Positions 1 through 10,012 of a DNA stretch of 64,000 nt are shown here, piece by piece (within the stretch, counting starts at the first letter, position 1; every line of letters starts with the position of its first letter). The DNA is taken from positions 248,001-312,000 of the forward strand of contig JAPJBO010000078.1 in assembly GCA_030068145.1 (NCBI GenBank). The letters run 5' to 3'. Origin of the DNA: Diplonema papillatum (lineage: Eukaryota > Euglenozoa > Diplonemea > Diplonemida > Diplonemidae). Made by a program: the position numbers and the translations under genes. Below the pieces are notes generated by a model that had not been told where the DNA came from, made no database searches, and saw only the letters and a list, made by a program, of their open reading frames with translations.

Positions 1-2265
1 AGACGCGGCAGGTGTTTCTACCTATCGGCTACGTCTTCACCTTGCATGAATCGTCACAAGCTCGTAACAGTTCCAAGCTGACACTTCATTGCGGGCACAA
101 CATGCAAGAAGGCCTGGAAGAATCAGGAGCCGCGGGTAGCACCCGAGGGCGCCACTCACAGCACCTTCAATCTGAGCCCAGACCTGACCCGCACTGACAA
201 TCCCGCATGTGTCTTCAGAGCCAATCCTTTTCCCGAAGCTACGGATCCAGTTTGCCGACTTCCTTACCTACATTGTTCTGTCGGCCAGAGGCTTCCTTGC
301 GGTGCTCAGTTCACGTTGCGTTTGGAAGGAAGAGACGAGTGGGCGGGGTGGATCAATCAAGGAAGCACACCTCCTGAAGTACCGGATACCGCGTCGGCCG
401 TAGAGCGCCAACACCGTGAGAGCGATTGCTATTGCGATGCATTCACAGGGACCGATCCTGCTGCGTGATCCCCTTCGCTTCTGCGGGTTGTATTCGAATA
501 CCAGGCGATGCAAGGGACGAAGCTACTGCGGTTTACCACTGTTTTTTCTTTCCTTTTTGTTCCACCCCATTTCTTGGCCTCTGGCAGTTCGAAGGCGTGC
601 TGTGAGTGGCGCTCTCGTTGGGCGTCACGCGGACCTTCAGCGCGGAGCGTGGGATTAAGCATGTGTGGCGGTAAGCAGGACAGCGATGCGGGGGTCTGGC
701 CGTCTGTGGGCTATCCGGTGAACTACAAAAAAGGCGATCGAGGAAAGCTATCGGTCGTAGAAATACGATCGAGGACTGCCCCCTTGAAAGCTGAAGAATG
801 AAGAGAATGATCATGCATCAATCTAGGCTTGACACGATACAATCTCTGGTATCGGGGAATCTCTGATTTTTCCGGTCCAATCTGGTTTGAGTGACAAGAA
901 ACCTGGTTGATCCGGAAACGGGAATTCCACAGAGCGGTGAGAGTCTCGGGGTTCCGAGACGAGCCATAGTAGCACGAGTCGCTCAGTTTGGCAATGCCGA
1001 GTTAATCGGCGGGCAATGCTCTGCCAACAGGCTAAATGTCTCCCGGCTGGCAGCGAGCAATCACAGATGGAAAGGTGCGAAGAACTTGAAAAGAAGGCGC
1101 ACCCGCGGTTTTTTTTGTTCTGTGTCTCACCAACCGGGCCACCGTGCGTGAGTGGGGGTTGTTGAGGTGCATACCTTCGCAGCATATTTGCTCGCCAGCT
1201 GCACGTTGCTTCGTTCGACCGGCAAGCGAAAGTCCTTCCTTTTCCGCAAGGAACCTTCGGCCGACTGCTTGGTGGCCATCGTTCTAAACCCCCCCTCCCC
1301 CCCTCGGGAGATGCGCCGGTCCTCACAGATCGCGGCACAGCTCGGTCCTGATTTACGTGGTTACGGGTTTAGGGGACGAACAAGGAGTGCCAATGCTTGT
1401 TGTAGAGTGAAAGTTCGCGTGAACCTCAGAGTGTGATAGAGTCCCCCGTCCCCCGGAGTGACTTTCTCGATAAAAGATTTACTTTTACTCTCAAACGTCT
1501 TCCTTTTGTGTTACCGTCGATCCCGACGTTTTTTTAGAGTTAAAGGGGGAGAGGATTTTTATTATAGCGGAGATTTTTGTCCCACGAAATGGGGGGGGGG
1601 TGGGGGGGGGGGCAGCGCTCTTGTTAAGGATCAGCCACTTTGGCCGGATGGCCGGATAAACCAGACCCCCCCCCCCCCCCCTCTACAGTGCAGTTGCCTT
1701 GGAGGCTGGGTGGTCAAATTCTCTAAGGTGAAATGGTCAAAATTCCCTGCCAAAAGTGGGCCCACAAAAATTTTCCAAAGTGTGGTATTTGGGTTATTTG
1801 GGGCAAAAAAAAATTTTTTTTTTCTGACCGCCCACCGTGGTGACCACCTTAGAGTGTGACAGGTAGCGTCTCCCCCCTCCACAGTGAAAATAGCCTGAGG
1901 GGGGGGGGGGGGGGTCAGCCGGCTGATGGATGGATGGATGGTTCTTAACAAGATGCCTGGGGGGGAGGGACCTACCCACCCCAGGCCCTAAAAACGTCTC
2001 TATTCGCTGGTTGACAGCTGCACCATTAACACAGCGCGTCCGACTCGTCGATACCGGCTCCTGATGACTCGCGGCGGCACCTGCCGAGCTGCCACGACTT
2101 GATCGACGCACTTTCCAAAAAATTCCAAATCCTCGAAATTTTGGCTATTTGTACTTATCCATTTCCCAAAGAATTCCAGAGTCCAAAAACTGTTTTCCAG
2201 GCAAGTCCCCTGGGAAACCGACTTAGAGATTTTCGGACAACTTGCACCAAGAGAATCTTGGTGCA
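1..2265. other. No supported gene; simple-sequence runs
   Basis: Apart from the repeat at 870-1035 I see no gene. Long G or C runs lie at about 1591, 1667 and 1898, and an A/T run at 1806. The minus-strand stretch 268-513 (CECIAIAIALTVLALYGRRG) is faintly protein-like, but too short to call. Confidence 0.6.
870..1035. repeat. Diverged repeat shared by both ends of the window
   Basis: The order cagag..gagagtc, gacgagccat, gcacgagtcgctc, gagttaatcggc and ctctgc resembles 62995-63100. Weak, gapped similarity. Confidence 0.4.
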
Positions 2266-2269
2266 AGTT

Positions 2270-3253
2270 CCGAGCTGGCCGACGGTAGTGGACGGAGTTT
2301 CCGAGCTACCGGACGGTGGCGGACGGAGTATCCGAGCGAGCGGACGGTGGCGGACGGAGTATCCGAGCTAGCGGACGGTAGCGGACGGAGTATCCGAGCT
2401 AGCGGACGGTAGCGGACGGAGTATCCGAGCGAGCGGACGGTAGCGGACGGAGTATCCGAGCTAGCGGACGGTAGCGGACGGAGTATCCGAGCTAGCGGAC
2501 GGAGTATCCGAGCTAGCGGACGGTAGCGGACGGAGTTTCCGAGCTAGCGGACGGTGGCGGACGGAGTATCCGAGCTAGCGGACGGTAGCGGACGGAGTAT
2601 CCGAGCTAGCGGACGGTAGCGGACGGAGTTTCTGAGCTAGCGGACGGTGGCGGACGGAGAATCCGAGCTAGCGGACGGTGGCGGACGGAGTATCCGAGCG
2701 AGCGGACGGTAGCGGACGGAGTATCCGAGCTAGCGGACGGTAGCGGACGGAGTTTCCGAGCTAGCGGACGGTAGCGGACGGAGTTTCCGAGCTAGCGGAC
2801 GGTAGCGGACGGAGTATCCGAGCTAGCGGACGGTAGCGGACGGAGTTTCCGAGCGAGCGGACGGTAGGGTGTGGTTGGTTCAAAGAGAAATTCAAGTTTT
2901 TCGATACTCCGTCCGCCACCGTCCGCTCGCTCGGATACTCCGTCCGCCACCGTCCGCTAGCTCGGAAACTCCGTCCGCTACCGTCCGCTAGCTCGGATAC
3001 TCCGTCCGCTACCGTCCGCTAGCTCGGAAACTCCGTCCGCTACCGTCCGCTAGCTCGGATACTCCGTCCGCTACCGTCCGCTAGCTCGGATACTCCGTCC
3101 GCTACCGTCCGCTCGCTCGGATACTCCGTCCGCTAGCTCGGATACTCCGTCCGCCACCGTCCGCTCGCTCGGATACTCCGTCCGCCACCGTCCGGTAGCT
3201 CGGAAACTCCGTCCGCTACCGTCCGCTAGCTCGAATACTCCGTCGGATACTCC
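2270..3253. repeat. Head-to-head minisatellite: about 31-bp unit, forward array then inverted array
   Basis: The unit is like cggacggagtatccgagcta followed by gcggacggtag. About 18 copies run forward to 2866; after a 40-bp spacer about 11 copies run in reverse complement from 2908. The two arms can pair to form a hairpin several hundred bases long. Variants differ in tatcc/tttcc, gctagc/gcgagc and gtagc/gtggc. Confidence 0.92.
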
Positions 3254-3654
3254 GTCCGCCAGGACCAATATTTCAACCCGAAGCTCGGGTTTTGAGCTGC
3301 CGGGCACAATGAGAAATAGCTTTTGGAGTCGAAAGCTGGGCCCAGCTACTCTCAGTATGTGAGTGGGTTCACCACCAATATCTGGGGGGGGGGGGGAGGG
3401 ACCTACCCACCTCTGAGCCAAATTTGCGGGAAAAAATTCCGCGATAGTAATAATCCTCTCCCCCAAAGTTCGCTTGAAATTCCGGGGTTTTAGGGTCTCC
3501 GTGTGACCGTTCATGAATGGGTTCTCTTAGAGCAAGAAAGGGCTATGTGGTTACGGGTTGTATATTTAGTGCACGCTTTCGTTATGGGTTATGGCTAGCC
3601 ATGTCCGGGACTGTTTGTGACCGACACCAAGTACATTCCTTCGTGGAGTGTAGT

Positions 3655-3790
3655 CTTGGGCCCCCCACGTTCTACAAGTTGAGCATTGAGTTCTTTAAGG
3701 TGCAAGTGCCATCAAGGCAGGCCCCCCACGTTCTACAAGTTGAGCAGGGGTTGCCTTGTAGCCCGTACCGGTCTGTTGTCCGCGTTTATG
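3655..3790 (+). repeat. Dispersed repeat, both variants in tandem
   Basis: ccccccacgttctacaagtt occurs twice; the first is followed by gagcattgagttcttt, the second by gagcaggggttgcc and cccgtaccggtctg. This links the two variants as alternative ends of one family. Confidence 0.65.
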
Positions 3791-3979
3791 TACGCAGTGT
3801 GGTGCTTGGATTTCGCGGCACTTGCGGTGCTTCATGTGGTGCGGGTTGTTTCCGTCCTAAGATAAGGTTTTTTTTGTGCTTCCGACGATGAACGCCAGCC
3901 GTTGTCTTTCGACCTTTTGGGGTGTTCGCTCGAGGATCCGGAATTTTTGAAAGTCCGCGCCAACAAAGTCCGGAAGCCG

Positions 3980-4165
3980 CTGCTTATCACAGTGAATCAC
4001 GGTTTACTACGGAAGAGATAACCGCGCCGCCGGCGATGCAGATTATCGCCGCAGATTCTTTGCATTCTAACCCAAACTACCACGGTCTATCAGGTCCATC
4101 TCTATTTCGTAGAGCTGCATCGATTTGCCTCGAGCTGTCTTCTTCGGTCGATCGGAGGAGTTGGA
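3980..4165. repeat. Dispersed repeat (tcacagtgaatcacgg ... cggtctatcaggtccat)
   Basis: Copies or parts lie at 48425-48560, 20440-20640 (inverted), 52886-52985 and 57055-57135. The block gaagagataaccgcg ... ttctttgcattctaac here is the reverse complement of the last two. Likely the tail of a retroelement family. Confidence 0.6.
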
Positions 4166-4442
4166 CCGGCATAAGTGCAAGCAAAAAGGTGAAATGCAAG
4201 CAGCAGCACTTTGAATATAAGATGCTTCAGATGGGACTCGGTCGGTATCACCCCTCCTGCCCCCTCTGGTGTACGGGTAAAAGGCCAGTTCTGTCGGCAA
4301 CTCCGGATATGCTGTGACCACCCGAAAACGCGACAAACCTCGCGAGGGCCTGGCTAACGCTCGCAAGTGCTCGGCTGGGTTGTCTACGGATCTGGAGTGC
4401 GTGAAGAATTACTCGAGGGGCCGAGGAGGATTCTGTACTACT

Positions 4443-4487
4443 ATTCTTTGCATTCCAACCAAGCTACTTGGTTGGAATGCAAAGAAT
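4443..4487. repeat. 18-bp perfect inverted repeat at a LINE tail-like sequence
   Basis: attctttgcattccaacc and its reverse complement are separated by 9 bp. The word gcaaagaat with ggttggaatg recurs as ttagaatgcaaa or similar at 4060, 20453, 52892 and 57060, apparently the end of one repeat family, so two ends seem to meet head to head here. Confidence 0.65.
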
Positions 4488-4540
4488 TTGTGGCGACAAC
4501 CTGCTGTGTATGACTCATAAAATGGGGGGCACTACGTTTA

Positions 4541-4908
4541 TTTTGTGTTTGCGACGACCCTGAAGGCTGCAGATTGATGTCTTTCGACCTCTTGTTTGCT
4601 TGTAAAGCCAGCTTCTTGCCGCGCGCCCGCCTTGCACGCGTTTTGGTTCGCAACACACTACCCGACTTCTCGGCAGCCGACACGGCGGTGCGTTCGGCGC
4701 CGCGACGTTTCGCGACCCAGCCGGTAACGCGGCAGTAGCCGTGTAGTGTTCCTGCAGGTCCCCGGTGCAGGTGACGGCAGCCGCCACCCGCGGTGCAAAG
4801 AGCGCGCGCGAGAAGGTCATGCACATCTCGCCGACGACCCTTCCCTTGCCGTCGAACGCCTCGTAGCGCAGAGTCCCGTCGGCTCCGACGAGACTTGCCT
4901 TGCGACTG
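4541..4908 (-). pseudogene. WRKY19-like finger gene, copy 1 (5'-truncated)
   Basis: Begins within the shared region (SALRGVRRQGKGRRRDV in one frame, MCMTFSRALFAPRVAAAVTC in another) and lacks the finger. It is joined directly to the LINE reverse transcriptase fragment at 4909. The C-terminal part differs from the other copies. Confidence 0.55.
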
Positions 4909-5118
4909 CAGTAATGTTTCTTTGGTTTGTAAACCCAGGTCCAACAGCATTAGGTTGTTGACGTCATCAGGTCCGCTACTTGTCGTTGGTTTCAGGTCTG
5001 CGAGGCCCCATTCTAGCTCCGATATTGTGAGGGGGGTATCCTGCGTTGTTGAGTAACAAGCTCTGTCATAACCCGGCAGTTCTTCACCGTCACTGATGTT
5101 CGCTAGGTATTGCCCCAT
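4909..5118 (-). pseudogene. Non-LTR retrotransposon reverse transcriptase fragment
   Basis: Reads MGQYLANISDGEELPGYDRA, then TPLTISELEWGLADLKPTTS and SGPDDVNNLMLLDLG. This is the start of the reverse transcriptase of LINE-type elements (family pattern: FT..EL..AL..LK..KAPGPD.I..E.L..L). Only about 70 residues remain; the frame is lost where it meets the finger-gene copy at 4908. It is too short to assign a clade. Confidence 0.72.
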
Positions 5119-5328
5119 TCAGTCAGCCTTCTTCCTGTCGCCGATGCGGAACACCGTGTACCCTCCTCGGGCGCACGGCGGGCACGCTACCTTGGCAATC
5201 CATCTGACGAAGCTCTCGACTCACTGCTTGGAAACCCCATCTGGCAAGACTCTCGGCTCTTTAGCACGATATCTGACGAAGCTCTCGGCTCTGCTTCGGC
5301 AGCCCTTGGAACTCCGTCTGGTAAAACA

Positions 5329-5802
5329 TTAGATTCGCTGCTTTGACACACTATCTGACTTCGCAGCCGCACCGACGTCGTCACAAAACGGCGGTGCGCT
5401 CGGCGCTGCGACGTTCCTCGCAGCGTGAATACGGCGTCCGGCGACCCAGCCGGTGACGCGGCGGCGGCCGTGTAGTATTCCTGCAGGTCCCCGCTGCAGG
5501 TGACGGCCGCCACCCGCGGCGCAAAGAGCGCGCGCGAGAAGGTCATGCACATCTCGCCGACGACCCTTCCCTTGCCGTCGAAGGCCTCGTAGCGCAGAGT
5601 CGGGATTCGCCTCGCGGCTGCCGATGCGGAACATCGTGTGCCCTCTCGGGCACACGGCGCGTGCGGGCTCGCTGCCTACAGTCACTTTCCCGTGGAACGT
5701 GCGCAGCCCTCGGTGGTGGCCATGCGAGCAGCCGTCCTTCTTGCACACTCTTCCTCTTCGTGCGTGCGGGTTTGCTGCCTTGGCGATCCGTCTGAGACTC
5801 AC
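5329..5802 (-). pseudogene. WRKY19-like finger gene, copy 2 (broken)
   Basis: Shares KKDGCSHGHHRGL, VTVGSEPARAVCPRGHT and, in another frame, FSRALFAPRVAAVTCSGDLQ with copy 3. A deletion of about 13 bp after the REANP region shifts the frame, and the finger has lost one of its cysteines (GLRTFH instead of GLCMFH). Confidence 0.6.
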
Positions 5803-5862
5803 TGTTTAGGAGCCCCACTCTCGACTTACTGCTTTGGAACTCCATCTGGCAATACTCTCGCT

Positions 5863-6381
5863 TCACTGCTTTGACACACTATCCGACTTCTCGGCGGCGT
5901 CACAAAACGGCGGTGCGCTCGGCGCTGCGACGTTCCTCGCGAGCGTGAATACAGCGTCCGGCGACCCAGCCGGTGACGCGGCGGCGGCCGTGTAGTATTC
6001 CTGCAGGTCCCCGCTGCAGGTGACGGCCGCCGCCACCCGCGGCGCAAAGAGCGCGCGCGAGAAGGTCATGCACATCTCGCCGACGACCCTTCCCTTGCCG
6101 TCGAACGCCTCGTAGCGCAGAGTCCCGTCGGCTCCGACGGGATTCGCCTCGCGGCTGCCGATGCGGAACACCGTGTGCCCTCTCGGGCACACGGCGCGTG
6201 CGGGCTCGCTGCCTACAGTCACTTTCCCGTGGAACATGCACAGCCCTCGGTGATGGTCATGCGAGCAGCCGTCCTTCTTGCACACCTTCCGCGCCGGCTC
6301 CTGCAGCAGCAGGTCGGTTCGGTTTTCGAGGTGGACGTTCGCCGTGCAGAACGAAGTTCCGGTGGCGACGCACTGACCCAT
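5863..6381 (-). CDS. WRKY19-like Cys/His finger protein, copy 3 (most complete)
   Basis: 172 codons. Residues about 32-58 read KVCKKDGCSHDHHRGLCMFH, a C-x4-C-x6-C-x2-H pattern like the WRKY19-like zinc finger found in many protists. The following part (ARAVCPRGHTVFRIGSREAN, then LRYEAFDGKGRVVGEM) is shared by all three copies, and the C-terminus is Ala/Ser/Pro-rich. Function unknown; a nucleic-acid or protein-binding role is only inferred from the finger. The copy neighbours two broken ones in tandem and a LINE reverse transcriptase fragment, so it may itself belong to a mobile element rather than be a host gene. Start chosen at the first ATG of the frame; an upstream exon is possible. Confidence 0.5.
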   Translation of the reverse strand: MGQCVATGTSFCTANVHLENRTDLLLQEPARKVCKKDGCSHDHHRGLCMFHGKVTVGSEPARAVCPRGHTVFRIGSREANPVGADGTLRYEAFDGKGRVVGEMCMTFSRALFAPRVAAAVTCSGDLQEYYTAAAASPAGSPDAVFTLARNVAAPSAPPFCDAAEKSDSVSKQ

Positions 6382-6584
6382 GGTATTTTGTCTGCGGTGT
6401 TTGCTTTCCTGGCGGCTTTGCTAACCTGGGAAGACAAGGTCGGCATCGCTGCTGTTCGGTGTGCATGCACTGCTCACCGGTCCCTTTGCGCTCAAAACTA
6501 GACACATAGCACGATCTCGCATGGCACCGGATGAGAGGCAACACGGGTGTGATGTGTCACCCCTCTGGGGGGCGGGTTGTGGGT

Positions 6585-6797
6585 GTGTGCGCAACATCCG
6601 CGCTGGTTCCTGGGTGTGTGCGCAACATCCGCGCTGGTTCCTGGGTGTGTGCGCAACATCCGCGCTGGTTCCTGGGTGTGTGCGCAACATCCGCGCTGGC
6701 TCCTGGGTGTGTGCGCAACATCTGCGCTGGTTCCTGGTTGTGTGCGCAACATCCGCGCTGGCTCCTGGGTGTGTGCGCAACATCCGCGCTGGTTCCA
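6585..6797 (+). repeat. 31-bp minisatellite, about 7 copies
   Basis: Unit gtgtgtgcgcaacatccgcg followed by ctggttcctgg, nearly uniform. All six frames are open across it, which explains long apparent frames there. Confidence 0.92.
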
Positions 6798-6899
6798 TCT
6801 GCGCTGTGGTTCGGGCCTTCAAGCCGGAGTCAAACTCAACAGGGTCTTCTTTCCCCGCTGACAGTTTCAAGTCCGTTCCCTTGACTGCTGGTTTGCCAG

Positions 6900-8280
6900 A
6901 TAGTAGGTAGGGACAGAAGGAATCTGATTGGTCCATTCATGCGCATCTTTAATTAGAAGGCGAGGCATTTGGCTACCTTAAGAGAGTCATGGTTACTCCC
7001 GCCGTTTACCCGCGCTTGACCTGATCTCTCAGCGTTGACATGCAGGGCGCTGGGCAGAAGTCACATGCCACCGCTGTGATGAAGCGAAATGCTGTGGTTT
7101 AATTAACCAGCACATCATCAGCGCGGAACCTGACTGACACCTGAGCTCTGGAGCATTGATTCCCGCTGGTCGGTGCTGGGATCGCCGCGGGCGCTGGCAC
7201 CAGACTTTCCCACCCAATGGTGTTCAGTGACAGGTTCAGATACACCCCGGTGCTGATGGCAAAGGAGAGCTGGAACACCGCAAAAACCCCCCAGCAGGAA
7301 GAACGCCAGGCACGCCGAAAGGAAAACAGACCAGGAGGAAGCGGGCGAGACTGTTTAAAGCGAGTTTAAAAAAAGGGAAGAGTTGGTCTAAAGCAAGCGC
7401 GGTATGTGAAGGTAGTCGTGGTCCGATGAATCCAAAATCCCTTGCATACCCCCTTTTCCAATTCTGACGTGCAGACGTTCAGACACCGATCGCGGCACTG
7501 TTTGTAGAATTACTCCGAATTCGCTTCTCCGGGAGAAGGTCCCGTGGTTTCATTCTTAACTTGCAATCGCAAGCCGGTCCATCCCCACCTGACACACAGT
7601 GACAGACCCACAGTGGGTCCCACAGTGGGTTCCGCAGTGGTCCCGCAGTGCGGCAGGCAATGCGATGCAGTTACACGGGACAGGGGTGGGCCGCGGTCAG
7701 CTCGGTAGCGCAATCCACGGTGGAGACTGTGTTCTATCCATAGCTGGTTTCAAAATGCTTACTCAGGACTAGTGCGGTGTGCTGTTGTCCTCGACTTGAC
7801 AAGGAGTCTGGAAGTGCAACGCTAGAGTGAGGCACACACACACACATGCACAGACACCAAACGTAAAAGGGAAGAGAGAAAAGAACTCGTTAGGAGCACG
7901 AGCACGCCTTTGACGGGGGGAAAGGGCGCGTTGCGGGCTAGCCTGGGGGGGAAAATCTTAGTTGGGGGGGGGGGTTGCCTTCGTTGCACACGGACTTCTT
8001 CCTACGACTTCCGTCTGACTTCAGTCAGATTAACATTAAATGCAGTCTACTCTTACTTCAGACCATTGACTCCGTTTGTCAAACTCGATTTCGGTTTGGC
8101 TTAGTGTTTACCCGCGAGAACATGTCCTCGCCTGCATTGGCGAACTTCGGGCGCCTTGCGGCGAACTGTCGTAAAGAGGTTATCTAGCTGGTGCAGCTCT
8201 GTGTTCCGCCCACGACTCAACTGTCTACTGCACCCTACACGGTGGAGTTCAGCCTCAGAATGGAAATAAAAGCTGGAGTT
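6900..8280. other. No supported gene
   Basis: Contains a short piece of the 21405 repeat family near 7100-7140, an acac run at 7835 and a G run at 7966. Nothing else recognised. Confidence 0.55.
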
Positions 8281-8282
8281 AA

Positions 8283-8410
8283 AAAAGCGGGTGGCACACC
8301 CGCTTTTCGGGGTGTGGATTTTACCCGCGTTTTGGTTGCAGCAAACCCGCATTTCGGGTGCGACTCGAACACACCTTTTACTCCAGCTTCTGAGGCTGGA
8401 CCTCAGTGTG
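8283..8410 (+). repeat. Hairpin-bearing dispersed repeat (cacacccgcttttcggg), copy 1
   Basis: Two small hairpins, cacacccgcttttcggggtgtg and acccgcatttcgggt, flank cgcgttttggttgcagca; ends with tgaggctggacctc. Copy 2 at 49208-49345. Confidence 0.75.
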
Positions 8411-8587
8411 TGTGTTGTGCAATATACCGCGTTTCCGCCGCAAAAGTGTGAGACAACCTCCCCCTTGCCCCCAACCCCCGTTTTGCAGCGACGTTTTTGG
8501 TTCGTTCTTCCTTTTTTTTCCTCCTATTCTGTTTCTCCCTTTGGCCTCGTTCCACTCGGGCTTGTTTTGCGGCGACAAATCACGTGT

Positions 8588-8662
8588 TCACGACGTTTCG
8601 ACGATGAGGACGGCACGCGTCAAGCCGGCGCTCTGGATGGTGGCAGACAGGTCGGTGAGTTT
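8588..8662 (-). CDS. p47/NSFL1C-like UBX protein, last exon
   Basis: Encodes KLTDLSATIQSAGLTRAVLI and four more residues, then TGA at 8588-8590. This is the end of a UBX domain, as in p47 (a p97/VCP adaptor), where the family ends with a similar leucine/alanine-rich strand. An acceptor CAG lies just before 8662 on the minus strand, and its phase fits the donor at 10012, so the joined reading runs FPRK then KLTD. The exon is 75 bp, 24 residues plus stop. Confidence 0.85.
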   Translation of the reverse strand, partial: KLTDLSATIQSAGLTRAVLIVETS

Positions 8663-8693
8663 CTGAGGGGTGGGTGGGTGTTGCTTTCGCACA

Positions 8694-9193
8694 GCACTCG
8701 CTCGGGGAGCCGTTGTTATTGGTGCTGGTTTTGAGGGGTAAGGAAATGTAAGAAATCTGGTCTCCGCTGGCCCGGTAGTTTGTGCCACCGCCAACTTCTT
8801 TTACACTCGTTCTCTTCTCTACTCACTACTGTACGTACTCTTTCACTCTTTTTTCCTCACTTCGGCTAGCCAAAAAAGACTCTCCTGTGACCGACACCAC
8901 GAACACATTCGCAATGAATGTGGCCCTGGGGGGCACTCGCTCGGGGTGTCGTTGTTATTGGTGCTGGTTTTGAGGGATGGGGAAAGTAAGAAATATTTTT
9001 TGCGGTGGTCTCCGCTGGCCCGGTAGTTTGTGCCACCGCCAACTTATTCTACACTCGTTCTCTTCTCTACTCACTACTGTACGCACTCTTTCACTCTTTT
9101 TTTCCTCACTTTGGCTAGCCAAAAAAGACTCTCCTGTGGCCGACACCACGAACACATTCGCAATGAATGTGGCCCTGGGGGGCACTCGCTCGG
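8694..9193. repeat. Tandem pair of a dispersed repeat (core gaccgacacc...gaatgtggccctgg)
   Basis: Units 8694-8935 and 8936-9193 share ggtctccgctggcccggtag, tacactcgttctcttctc and cacgaacacattcgcaatga. A third copy lies at 58095-58760, split by an insertion, and cores occur near 3625, 38110, 42955 and 58712. Confidence 0.8.
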
Positions 9194-9290
9194 GGAGGAA
9201 AATCTTGGTTTAATGTTTAGGCAGAGCACTGCCTCTCATGCATGGTTGATGTTAGCAGCAAGTCTTCTTCGAGGAAGATGTAGAAAGAGG
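9194..9290 (+). repeat. Dispersed palindrome-rich repeat, copy 1
   Basis: Contains aaaatcttggtttaatg, a hairpin around cagagcactgcctc and a run gttagcagcaagtcttcttc. Copies lie at 46303-46393 and 61478-61550. Confidence 0.7.
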
Positions 9291-10012
9291 TAAAAAGGGG
9301 AGTGTACGGCTCCCAAAGTGGGGTATGAAACCTTGAGGGACTAGCCCCGAGTACTACTACTAAGGAGGGGGTGGCAGAGCAGAGTCGCAGAGCAACTATA
9401 TACGGGGATCTAAATCGGAGTTGCCAACCTCCTCGCGGTGGTCCCCGTCCACGTGCGCAAGCACGGCTAATGGCAACACGTGCACAGTGCGCGTTGAAGG
9501 CCTGTCAGCAGTCCCGAGGACGATAGTACGAATGCAACTCCCTTACTAAACTATCTCCGGAGGTCTCCTTCGGACCGTTACTCTTGGTGCGACAGAGCGG
9601 TTAACGCAAAAATCGATCGAGGGGAGCGAGGTCGGGACAAGGAAGAGGGAGGAATTGCCTGTGTTATTTTCCGATTCCGAATCCTTAAGTTTCCGAATCG
9701 TCGCCTTCCATCCTTTGCAAGTGGACTTCAAACACTCACGGCGTGTCGCCCAATACCTCTTGTCTCTCTTTAGATCCTCACTCGACGCCCCTAGACGCAC
9801 CGAAGGTGCTCAAACAAGTTTGCTAAAGGAGGGAGAGAGAGGGAGAGAACGCATCAAAACAAGTCGAAGGTTATCGTCTGAAGTCTTCTTTGAAGAAGAA
9901 AGCGGGGGTTGCCTTTAGAAAAACGCAGAAGTGGGAAAAGGGATTGTAAAGAGGGCATGAAACCTTGAGGGACAGGCCCTCGGGGGGAAGGGCAATTTTG
10001 AGCGCGGCACAC

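Larger units (their letters stand above)
8663..10012 (-). other. Last intron of the p47-like gene, filled with repeats
   Basis: About 1350 bp between donor GTGTGC (minus strand at 10012) and acceptor CAG (8663-8665). It contains two tandem copies of a 240-260-bp repeat (8694-9193), a palindromic repeat family member (9194-9290) and two copies of the phrase gaaaccttgagggac. The gene therefore seems to tolerate several insertions in one intron. Confidence 0.75.

Noticed and set aside
2270-3253. CRISPR-like array
   Set aside because: Units are contiguous with no unique spacers; this is a minisatellite in a eukaryotic context.
6421-6936. 171-codon minus-strand frame with repeated AHTRNQRRCC-like units
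   Set aside because: Translation of the 31-bp minisatellite, which is open in every frame.
9546-9800. 84-codon minus-strand frame as the last p47 exon
   Set aside because: It has no UBX-like end; the proper end of the UBX domain was found at 8588-8662 with matching splice phase.
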